Shown here one piece after another: positions 1 through 5,883 of a DNA stretch of 6,512 nucleotides (positions are counted from its first letter, which is position 1; each line of letters starts with the position of its first letter). The notes under the pieces are model-generated. The model did not search any database. It was not told where the DNA came from and saw only the letters and a list, made by a program, of their open reading frames with translations. Location: positions 1 to 6,512 of the forward strand of contig SKZX01000323.1 of assembly GCA_007127175.1 (NCBI GenBank). Reading direction: 5' to 3'. This DNA is from Desulfobacterales bacterium. GTDB lineage: Bacteria > Desulfobacterota > Desulfobacteria > Desulfobacterales > Desulfosalsimonadaceae. The position numbers and the translations under genes were made by a program.

Positions 1-600
1 GATTGATTTTTTTTTTTTTTTTTCCATCTGGCGGGGTGCTTCGGTCGGTTTTTCTCTGCCGTTTTTCACCATGGGGATATAAACCCTTGATTTGACATCC
101 TCGGGTTTAAGGCCATGGCGTTTTGCGATCTTGTTAATTTCTTCTTCCGTAATATAGCCCTTGGCCATTCGCAGGCTCATCTGCCGGCCTATTTTTACAT
201 ACTTTTCATCCTTTTTGAGTCGTATGCGGTCCTGGATTTCTTCTTCCGCCATCCCGTGAAGCTGGGTGAGCCTGACAATCTCCTCCTTGGAGACAAACCC
301 CTTGCCCATGAGGATGTCGATATGGCGGTCTATTTCAGTAATTTTATCCGCTTTGTCCCTGACAGCGCTTGTTTTTGCAGCAGCGGCTTCTTTTTCCCGC
401 AGGGCGGGGTCGTTCATGACCCGCCGTATTTCGGGGATCATGCTGATGTATTTCTGCGCCTGAAGGCCTTTGGTCGGGTGGTTGCGCAGGCGGCTCCATT
501 CGGACTGTTTCCGGGTAATGGCGGATTCAATGGCTTCCGGTGATGTTTCCGGCGGATTGATTGAAAGCTCAAGCAATATGTAGTAGTTTTCACGTTCCAT
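1..600 (-). CDS. J-domain-like Hsp70 partner protein with HPT in place of HPD (partial, runs off the window)
   Basis: Last visible gene of the chaperone operon, 114 bp after the Hsp70-like gene. It starts at ATG 600-598 and is open to position 1 (200 codons seen, C-terminus missing). An in-frame TAA at 609-607 makes this the first possible ATG; no strong ribosome binding site is visible. Residues 5-72 follow the J-domain layout: NYYILLEL (like YYEILGV), an amphipathic helix ending WSRLRN, then HPTKG at 41-45 where a J domain has HPDK, then a helix ending MNDPALREKEA (like LSDPEKRAEYD). The Asp of HPD, which normally stimulates the Hsp70 ATPase, is Thr. Residues 98-126 and 145-173 are two copies of one motif (KGFVSKEEI...HG and KGYITEEEI...HG). 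A lysine run encoded by 17 A residues follows near the edge. I infer a J-like co-chaperone or adaptor for the adjacent Hsp70; it could instead have lost ATPase stimulation and act only as a scaffold. Confidence 0.75.
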   Translation of the reverse strand, partial: MERENYYILLELSINPPETSPEAIESAITRKQSEWSRLRNHPTKGLQAQKYISMIPEIRRVMNDPALREKEAAAAKTSAVRDKADKITEIDRHIDILMGKGFVSKEEIVRLTQLHGMAEEEIQDRIRLKKDEKYVKIGRQMSLRMAKGYITEEEINKIAKRHGLKPEDVKSRVYIPMVKNGREKPTEAPRQMEKKKKKSI

Positions 601-714
601 AGGTATTTAACTATCCGGCTTCAAGCGCTGCCTGTCCCCAAAACGGCTTGAACGAAATGATGATAGATAGCGCCTGGCGGGGCATAGACGGGGGCGCCTG
701 TTTGAAAAACGGTC

Positions 715-2397
715 TTACAGCACCATGTGTTTCTGGGTTCTGATCTTGGCCTGCTCAAATTCCTCCCCGCTTATGACGGATGCGGTATCCACCACGACAT
801 CTATTTTCTGCGAGTTGCTGCTTTCTTCTGCAGTGATATGGAGCCGCCCTTCCTCATTGAGCTCGTAGGCAATTTCAATAGGAGAGTCTTCCGGCAGGTC
901 GGGCGGAAGGTTCAGGACCGCTTTTTTAATCTCTACGGCGTTTTCCACGGGGATTTCAACATTGCTGGTTTCACTCTCCATTATTCGGATCAATACGGTT
1001 TTCTGGTTGTGCCCGGCGGTATAGAATTTTTTCTTGATTCGAACCGGAACCGGGGTGTTTCGGAGCACCAGGTTGAAAACGATCTCCTCATCGTTGGGGT
1101 TGTGTGCGACCACCCCGAAGCTTTTGCTGGTGACGTTTCTGACATTGAGCATGGCATTTTCGACGCTGGGGAGTGTATACCCGCTTTCGTTGGCAAGCGC
1201 CATGGCCGCTTCCCTGAAGTCCTCGGCCGATATTTCTTTCCGGTCAATCATTTCGGTGAGGGTTTCAACCCGCTCTATGGTTTTTTGGGTTTTTTCCGAA
1301 ATGCGCCGGATGAGATCATCGTTCAACGCCAGTTTCCAGCCGTAAATGGCTGCCCCTTTTGCGACGGCCTCATCCGGGTCAAAGACCTTGGGGGTAATAT
1401 TGAATTCCTTGGCGATCTTTTCAATGACCTGGGGCATACGGGTAGCCCCCCCCACCAGGATGAATTCATCAAAGGATTGATACCCTTTTGCTTTTGCCGC
1501 TTCAAGCATTTCCCCGGTAAAATCGATGGTCCGGTAGAGCAGGTCTTCGGTCAGTTCTTCGAATTTTTCCCTTTCCAGCATGAGCTTGATTCGCTGGCCG
1601 CCGTGGGTGATGGCGATAGGCGTCTTTGCGCGCTGGGTCAGGCTTTTTTTGGCTTTTTCCGCAGAAAGCTGGAGGTCCTGCCATGTGTCCGGATCATCGA
1701 GAATATCTTCGCTGGTACCGGTTTCTTCCTGGAATTTTTCGACCAGGTAAGCGACAATCCGGTCGTCCCAGTCTTTCCCGCCCAGGTTGTGGTCTCCGCC
1801 CGTGCAGACCACTTCGACGGCTTCCTTGGAAATAAAAATCATGGTCACATCGAAGGTGCCCCCACCCAGATCGTATACCAGGACGGTCTTTTTTTCGCTG
1901 GTTTCAAGGGACCCATAAGCAATAGCGGCGGCCGTAGGCTCGTTGATGATGTGGCGGACGTTTAATCCGGCTATTTCGCCCGCTTTTCGTGTCGATTCCC
2001 GTTCATTGATGCCGAAGTAGGCAGGGCAGGTAATCACAACGTCGGTGACTTCCTCACCCATGTATTGCCGGGCATCCTGGGCAAGTTTTTTCAGGATGTA
2101 TGCGGAGATTTCTTCCGGCCGATAGCGTTGGCCCCCAAATTCGAAGATGAAGTTCGGCTCCCCCATGGAGCGCTTGATAAAGCTGACAACTTCGTCCGGG
2201 TAAAGCTTGGCGCTTTCCTTTGCCACTTCTCCCACAACGATGTTTTCTTCGTCGAAAAACACGACCGAGGGGGTAACCCGCTCATTTTCCGAGTTGGGTA
2301 TGATGACCGCTTTGCCGAATTCATCGACGTAAGAGATGGAAGAATACGTGGTGCCAAGATCGATGCCGAAAATGCGCTTTATTGTTTTCTGATTCAA
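715..2397 (-). CDS. Non-canonical Hsp70/DnaK-like chaperone, lid-less, with an inter-domain insertion
   Basis: ATP-dependent chaperone of the Hsp70 family, 560 aa against about 640 for DnaK. The ATPase domain (about 8-355) is well preserved: GIDLGTT at 11-17 (phosphate loop 1), FIKR at 73-76 (Lys75 matches the catalytic Lys70 of DnaK), INEPTAAAIAYG at 151-162, YDLGGGTFDVT at 175-185 and LVGGATRMPQV at 314-324. It should therefore bind and hydrolyse ATP. About 60 residues of mostly helical sequence (355-413) lie before a degenerate linker: NVRNVTSKSFGVV stands where DnaK has VLLLDVTPLSLGI. A beta-rich substrate domain follows (about 423-540), but only some 20 residues come after it, so the helical lid and the EEVD-type tail are absent. 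The start is TTG at 2397-2395, overlapping the TGA of the GrpE-like gene (TTGA), with GGCGAAAG just upstream, which suggests translational coupling. No suitable ATG lies before the GIDLGTT motif. It is a divergent paralogue and probably not the housekeeping DnaK. Confidence 0.93.
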   Translation of the reverse strand: MNQKTIKRIFGIDLGTTYSSISYVDEFGKAVIIPNSENERVTPSVVFFDEENIVVGEVAKESAKLYPDEVVSFIKRSMGEPNFIFEFGGQRYRPEEISAYILKKLAQDARQYMGEEVTDVVITCPAYFGINERESTRKAGEIAGLNVRHIINEPTAAAIAYGSLETSEKKTVLVYDLGGGTFDVTMIFISKEAVEVVCTGGDHNLGGKDWDDRIVAYLVEKFQEETGTSEDILDDPDTWQDLQLSAEKAKKSLTQRAKTPIAITHGGQRIKLMLEREKFEELTEDLLYRTIDFTGEMLEAAKAKGYQSFDEFILVGGATRMPQVIEKIAKEFNITPKVFDPDEAVAKGAAIYGWKLALNDDLIRRISEKTQKTIERVETLTEMIDRKEISAEDFREAAMALANESGYTLPSVENAMLNVRNVTSKSFGVVAHNPNDEEIVFNLVLRNTPVPVRIKKKFYTAGHNQKTVLIRIMESETSNVEIPVENAVEIKKAVLNLPPDLPEDSPIEIAYELNEEGRLHITAEESSNSQKIDVVVDTASVISGEEFEQAKIRTQKHMVL

Positions 2398-3197
2398 CTT
2401 TCGCCTGCCTTGTTGTTGAGTGTGTCATTGTAAATGTAAACAGCAACCATTTCCGGTCGAATCACCTTTCCTTCCCACTCGTAACCGGGGCGCAGGCTTT
2501 CCGCCACGAGCCTGTTTTTTTCAGGAAGGTCGGTATCGATTTTTTTGATGATGCGTTGCCTGTGGGAGTCAAAATCCTCCCCGGCGCAGGTAAACGGGTA
2601 TATACCCTGGAATGTGAAAAGGTCCTCCAAATCCGAAATGATCTGTTCCATGAAGTCGAGCATAAGGCCGGCGGCATTTTCGGTCGGGACGGTATTTTCA
2701 TGATGGGATTTGAACTTTCTCGTGTCATCGATGATCTTGATGATGTCCGTGATCATGGAGTGCAGATGCTTTTTGATTATCCCATCCCTGAAATCCTGCA
2801 GCTGTTCATGCAGGTCGTCGATAATGCGATTTTTATGCGCGTCGTATTTGATTTTGCCTTCAAAATGAGCGGTGAGGTCTTCGATCCGCCGGCCAATGCT
2901 CCTGATCTCGTTTAGAATGTCTGCATGTTCGCTGTGCTGCCGTGCATCACCACGTTGATCTTCCGTATCCGGAACCGCCTCTCCATCGTGGCTGACGGCT
3001 TGCTGCTTGTCATCATGGCTTGTTTCGGGCGGATTTTCCGGTAAACCGTTTTTGCTTTCCCCGGTGCTGCCCTCGGCGGTCAAGGTATTGGCAGAATCTT
3101 GTTCTTCATCCAGCATTATGCCGACTTCAAGCATATCACCGGGGTCGTCGCCGGGTTGATATGATTTGCCGGCATTGTCGTTGTCATTGTAATTCAT
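2394..3197 (-). CDS. GrpE-like nucleotide exchange factor with long acidic N-terminal extension
   Basis: First gene of the chaperone operon, 267 aa against about 190-200 for typical GrpE. Residues 1-90 are low-complexity, rich in Asp, Glu, Asn, Gln and Ser, and probably disordered. Residues 90-165 are a charged helical or coiled-coil stretch (KYDAHKNRIIDDLHEQLQDF), matching the paired GrpE helix. Residues about 205-257 resemble the GrpE beta domain: GEDFDSHRQR stands where GrpE has G-FDP-HEA, followed by RPGYEWEGKVIRPEMVAVYIY, matching the family's GY-..-R.-RPA-V-V signature. GrpE releases ADP from Hsp70, and the overlapping Hsp70-like gene downstream is the obvious partner. The start is ATG 3197-3195 with GGTAAG a few bases upstream; no competing start is evident. 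The overall match is remote but the signature, domain order and context agree. It is not expected to be the genome's only GrpE. Confidence 0.85.
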   Translation of the reverse strand: MNYNDNDNAGKSYQPGDDPGDMLEVGIMLDEEQDSANTLTAEGSTGESKNGLPENPPETSHDDKQQAVSHDGEAVPDTEDQRGDARQHSEHADILNEIRSIGRRIEDLTAHFEGKIKYDAHKNRIIDDLHEQLQDFRDGIIKKHLHSMITDIIKIIDDTRKFKSHHENTVPTENAAGLMLDFMEQIISDLEDLFTFQGIYPFTCAGEDFDSHRQRIIKKIDTDLPEKNRLVAESLRPGYEWEGKVIRPEMVAVYIYNDTLNNKAGES

Positions 3198-3260
3198 GTA
3201 TGCTTACCAAATGATGGGTGGCCGGATTTGTTTTTCAGCATGATACATCTGTGAAAAGGG

Positions 3261-3426
3261 TCATTATTGACGGCTTCGTAAAAGTCCAATATCTGCGTTG
3301 CGAGCAATTTCCGAAGAATCTCACGTACACATAAGTACTATCAATTCTTCAAACATTGCTCGTGCCTTGATCTTGAACTTTTTTCTTTACCGTCCCAAAG
3401 CGACTTTTTACGAGACTATCATTATT
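3261..3426. repeat. MITE-like palindromic element flanked by 8-bp direct repeats
   Basis: The sequence has nested inverted repeats. The outer arms, 3269-3286 (ends TCGTAAAAGTC) and 3402-3420 (starts GACTTTTTACGAG), are inverted copies with a few mismatches and one gap. The inner arms, 3301-3319 (CGAGCAAT...GAAGAAT) and 3344-3362, match at 16 of 19 positions. The copies of TCATTATT at 3261-3268 and 3419-3426 are identical and look like a target-site duplication, although the right copy overlaps the arm. At about 150 bp with no coding content it fits a miniature inverted-repeat element or a large structured intergenic repeat. I associate this sequence type with Desulfobacterales genomes, but that is recall and was not searched. 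It sits in the leader of the chaperone operon, between promoter and first gene, so the transcript would carry a large hairpin. Confidence 0.72.
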
Positions 3427-3446
3427 AAATGTCGGATCTTTTTAGG

Positions 3447-3475
3447 AGTAAACGGTAAACTGTTGAATTTGTCAA
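3447..3475 (-). promoter_or_regulatory. Sigma-70-like promoter for the chaperone operon
   Basis: Read on the minus strand, a perfect TTGACA (3475-3470) is followed after exactly 17 bp by TTTACT (3452-3447), which matches TATAAT at 4 of 6. It points toward the GrpE-like gene and would give a leader of about 240 nt containing the palindromic element. No heat-shock sigma-32-type or CIRCE-type operator is apparent nearby. Confidence 0.5.
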
Positions 3476-3554
3476 GAAAAATCTGGGCATTTGGCGCATG
3501 AAAAGTACTTTAATTAAAATATGTTATGCATTTTGCCAACCTTTGCTGGATGCG

Positions 3555-4223
3555 CTATTGCAAAAAATCGGACACCTGTTGCTTCAGCCAGTCTGCCCAT
3601 TGTTTGACGCCATCGCCGGTTTTTGCCGAAACCTCGAAGATGTTCATATTCGGGTTAAGCCGTGAGATGTGTCCGTAAAGGGTATTCATGTTGAAGTCCG
3701 ACAGGGAGAGCATGTCAGTCTTGTTTATGACCAGGACATCACAGGTCGAAAACATCAGGGGGTATTTCAACGGTTTGTCGTCACCTTCCGGAACGCTGAG
3801 GATCATGACATTTGTGATGGCGCCCGTGTCAAATTCGGCCGGGCAAACCAGGTTGCCCACATTTTCTATGAATACAAGGTCAAAACCTTCGCTTCCCAGC
3901 GCTTCCAGGCCCTGCTTGACCATGTTCGAATCCAGATGGCAGAAGCCGCCGGTTCTCAACTGAACGCTTTCAATCCCTGCTGCCCTGATTTTTTCCGCAT
4001 CCACCATTGAATCGATGTCCGCTTCGATCACCCCTGTTTTATACGTCTGTTTCAGTGCGGCGAGGGTCTGCAGCAAAAGCGTCGTCTTTCCTGCCCCCGG
4101 GGAAGACATGAGGTTGACGACAAAGGTTTTTTCGGCCTTTAGCCTGCTGCGCAATTGCTCGGCTGCAATGTCGTTGTCTGTCAGAATGCTTTCTTTAATT
4201 TCAATGAGCTTGATTTCATCCAT
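3555..4223 (-). CDS. hypB: Hydrogenase nickel incorporation GTPase HypB
   Basis: Cytoplasmic GTPase that, with HypA, delivers nickel to the large subunit of [NiFe] hydrogenases. At 222 aa it has the full G domain: Walker A SSPGAGKT (40-47), IEADIDS (66-72), ENVGNLVCP (120-128) and the guanine-specificity motif NKTD (167-170). Cys95-His96 (in GGFCHLD) and Cys127 match the conserved metal site at the dimer interface. The N-terminal CxxCGC motif and the histidine-rich stretch found in some HypB proteins are missing, so it is the short form without a high-affinity nickel store. It starts at ATG 4223-4221, 6 bp after the hypA stop; a GGAGG lies inside the end of hypA, about 14 bases before the start. 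It forms a two-gene unit with hypA. No hydrogenase structural genes or hypCDEF are in the window. Confidence 0.96.
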   Translation of the reverse strand: MDEIKLIEIKESILTDNDIAAEQLRSRLKAEKTFVVNLMSSPGAGKTTLLLQTLAALKQTYKTGVIEADIDSMVDAEKIRAAGIESVQLRTGGFCHLDSNMVKQGLEALGSEGFDLVFIENVGNLVCPAEFDTGAITNVMILSVPEGDDKPLKYPLMFSTCDVLVINKTDMLSLSDFNMNTLYGHISRLNPNMNIFEVSAKTGDGVKQWADWLKQQVSDFLQ

Positions 4224-4229
4224 GGACGA

Positions 4230-4583
4230 TTATTTCGCCTCCATCTCCTTGATATGATACTGCCTGCCGGATACCAGGGAAAAATCACCTGTAGCCTGGC
4301 AGGAGGGGCATGTTGATTTTCCTATCATTGATTTTTCGATTTCAAATGTTTTTCCGCACCCATTGCATCTCAGCGCAATGGGAATCCGGTTTATTTTTAA
4401 TTTTGCGCCTTCGGCAACCGTGCCCTTGCTCAGGTAATCAAAGTAATGCTGCATCCATTCGTCTTCAAGGTCGCTGAGTTCCCCGATGTCCAGCGTAATG
4501 GAAACAACCTGGCGGACGTGGCCGGCCGCTGCATGCTTCAAGACAATCGTGAGGATGTTTTCCGTAATAGGCAGTTCGTGCAC
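4230..4583 (-). CDS. hypA: Hydrogenase maturation nickel metallochaperone HypA
   Basis: Small cytoplasmic metallochaperone (117 aa, normal family length) that binds nickel and hands it on in partnership with HypB. The N-terminus is MHE, with His2 as the conserved nickel ligand. A zinc-ribbon domain holds Cys73-x2-Cys76 and Cys92-x2-Cys95. GELSDLE (34-40) also fits HypA. The start codon is GTG (4583-4581), not ATG. It is chosen because it places His2 correctly and AAAGGTG lies about 7 bases upstream. The gene is followed 6 bp later by hypB, and the pair is likely transcribed from the promoter at 4742-4770. HypA-type proteins can also serve other nickel enzymes, but the HypB neighbour supports hydrogenase maturation. 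Confidence 0.96.
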   Translation of the reverse strand: MHELPITENILTIVLKHAAAGHVRQVVSITLDIGELSDLEDEWMQHYFDYLSKGTVAEGAKLKINRIPIALRCNGCGKTFEIEKSMIGKSTCPSCQATGDFSLVSGRQYHIKEMEAK

Positions 4584-4741
4584 GGCAACACCTTTGGTTT
4601 GGTTTTGAACCTGTGCCCGTGAGCGGCCCGCCCGTTGCTTGCTTCATGGACACCATAATCTTTTGAGCATAATCCAAAAATCTCGTTTTTTAAAGGCAAA
4701 AAATCGGTTTATCAAGGATTGAAGATTGGAAAAAACGTATT

Positions 4742-4770
4742 ATTATTTTTTAGTATGGTAAATGTGTCAA
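4742..4770 (-). promoter_or_regulatory. Sigma-70-like promoter for hypA-hypB
   Basis: On the minus strand, TTGACA (4770-4765) is separated by 17 bp from AATAAT (4747-4742), 5 of 6 against TATAAT. It would give a leader of about 150 nt before the hypA GTG. A weaker second candidate (TTGATA at 4715-4710, TAAAAA at 4692-4687) lies closer. The site is within the divergent region shared with the transpeptidase gene. Confidence 0.5.
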
Positions 4771-4869
4771 AAAGAAGGGTACCCCGGGAGCGTGGGAATC
4801 AGAATTTTCCCGGTTTCACATTGTTTTGCTATTAACGTTCCTGTCCTGCATGGTTTGGCGTGTATTGAA

Positions 4870-5787
4870 ATGAAGCGTTTTTTATCCGTTTTTTTGACCA
4901 TTCTGTTTCTTTCCGCAATCATTGGCCTGTCGCCGTATGATATTGAGGCTGCAGCATATCCCTTCAGTTTTCCGCCGGAAACCGTCGACGGGGAAAAGCC
5001 GATGCCGGTTATCGGCTTCATTGATTCGCATTTGGTTGAAGAAGGCCAGACGCTGCTCCAGATTGCCAGGATATACGGCCTCGGGTATAATCAGATGGCT
5101 TTGTATCACCCGGAGATCGACCCCTGGCTGCCTGAGGCGGGCATGGTCATTGATATTCCGTCAAAATGGATACCCCCTCCCACGCGGCACAGGGCGGTTG
5201 TCGTCAATATACCGGAAATGAGACTTTACCGGTTCTTTGAAGAACATCACATGGTCCGGACATACCCCATCGGCATCGGGCGGGAAGGGTTCAATACGCC
5301 GGTTATGGAAACCCGGGTGGTCGCGAAAATCGAAAACCCATCCTGGACGGTTCCGCCCAGTGCATGGGAAAAATACGGGCGGAAAGTAATGCCCCCCGGC
5401 CCGGAAAATCCTTTGGGCGACTATTGGATCGGCCTGGCGGCAAATAATATCGGTATTCATGGTACGAATTTTCCATGGGGTGTCGGGCGCAGGGTAAGCC
5501 ATGGCTGCATCCGGCTCTATCCGGAGCATGCGGCTCAGTTTTATCATGAGGTTGACAGGGGCATGATCGTTGAAATCCTTTATGAGCCCGTTAAGGTGGG
5601 GGTTCGGGGAGACCTTGTTTTTCTGGAGGCCCACCCGGATATTTACGAATTGTTCCCGGATCTGGAGACCCATGCATGGACCGTCATCAACGGCGCCGGG
5701 GTGGCCGATATCGTTGATCCGCTGAAAGTCAGACAGTGTATAGATGCCCGGAAAGGTGTGCCGACCCTAATCAGCAGAGATCCTTAA
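4870..5787 (+). CDS. Secreted L,D-transpeptidase (LysM-like region plus YkuD domain)
   Basis: Periplasmic cysteine transpeptidase of the ErfK/YbiS/YcfS type (305 aa). Such enzymes form 3-3 peptidoglycan cross-links or attach Braun-type lipoprotein to peptidoglycan. Residues 1-29 are a signal peptide (MKRF, hydrophobic core, likely cut after EAAA). Residues about 54-97 resemble a LysM module (VEEGQTLLQIARIYGLGYN...MVIDIP). Residues about 108-240 are the YkuD domain, with His197-Gly198 and SHGCIRL at 210-216; Cys213 is the nucleophile and His211 and Arg215 are conserved partners. About 65 residues of unassigned sequence follow. The frame is open back to an ATG at 4762, but that adds 36 residues ahead of the signal peptide and overlaps the hypA promoter, so ATG 4870 is preferred; neither has a strong ribosome binding site. 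The lipoprotein gene 96 bp downstream is its probable substrate. Confidence 0.92.
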   Translation: MKRFLSVFLTILFLSAIIGLSPYDIEAAAYPFSFPPETVDGEKPMPVIGFIDSHLVEEGQTLLQIARIYGLGYNQMALYHPEIDPWLPEAGMVIDIPSKWIPPPTRHRAVVVNIPEMRLYRFFEEHHMVRTYPIGIGREGFNTPVMETRVVAKIENPSWTVPPSAWEKYGRKVMPPGPENPLGDYWIGLAANNIGIHGTNFPWGVGRRVSHGCIRLYPEHAAQFYHEVDRGMIVEILYEPVKVGVRGDLVFLEAHPDIYELFPDLETHAWTVINGAGVADIVDPLKVRQCIDARKGVPTLISRDP

Positions 5788-5803
5788 AGGATTGTTCAGA
5801 TGT

Positions 5804-5822
5804 TCTGCGCCTGTGGCGCAGA
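5804..5822 (+). other. Compact hairpin between transpeptidase and lipoprotein genes
   Basis: An 8-bp perfect stem (TCTGCGCC / GGCGCAGA) with a 3-base TGT loop begins 17 bp after the transpeptidase stop. No T run follows directly, so it is not a standard terminator. It could stabilise or process the upstream message, or lower read-through into the lipoprotein gene. Confidence 0.4.
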
Positions 5823-5870
5823 TTGTCCTGGGGCAGGGCAGGCATTTTTTCATAATCCTGTAACACACAA

Positions 5871-5878
5871 AAGGAGGT
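5871..5878 (+). promoter_or_regulatory. Strong ribosome binding site that fixes the lipoprotein start
   Basis: AAAGGAGG lies 5 bases before ATG 5884. It decides against the in-frame ATG at 5800, which would place 28 extra residues before the lipoprotein signal peptide. It is the best Shine-Dalgarno in the window, consistent with an abundant product. Confidence 0.85.
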
Positions 5879-5883
5879 TTCAA

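Noticed and set aside
115..543. A 142-codon plus-strand open frame at the left edge
   Set aside because: It is the shadow of the minus-strand J-like gene, whose protein shows clear J-domain layout and an internal repeat.
620..652. 7-bp inverted repeat TTCAAGC/GCTTGAA between the Hsp70-like and J-like genes
   Set aside because: Short stem with a 19-base loop and no T run in the minus direction; not enough for a terminator or operator call.
727..1965. A 412-codon open frame on the plus strand opposite the Hsp70-like gene
   Set aside because: It is antisense to an unmistakable Hsp70 reading frame, has no recognisable motif or ribosome binding site, and its composition is that expected of a mirrored frame.
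3298..3501. A 67-codon plus-strand open frame in the intergenic region
   Set aside because: Most of it is translated inverted-repeat element; no ribosome binding site or family resemblance.
3476..3554. Possible terminator after hypB
   Set aside because: AT-rich with small symmetric words only (around TTAATTAA); no stable GC stem followed by T.
4762..4869. 36-residue N-terminal extension of the transpeptidase
   Set aside because: It would bury the signal peptide, and its start lies inside the divergent hypA promoter; ATG 4870 begins directly at a typical MKRF signal peptide.
5829..5844. Possible sigma-54 element (TGG...GCA spacing) upstream of the lipoprotein gene
   Set aside because: Only the GG-N10-GC core and a few other bases match; likely chance in a G-rich stretch.
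5800..5883. 28-residue N-terminal extension of the lipoprotein
   Set aside because: It overlaps the intergenic hairpin and the strong AAAGGAGG site that serves ATG 5884; it would block the lipoprotein signal.
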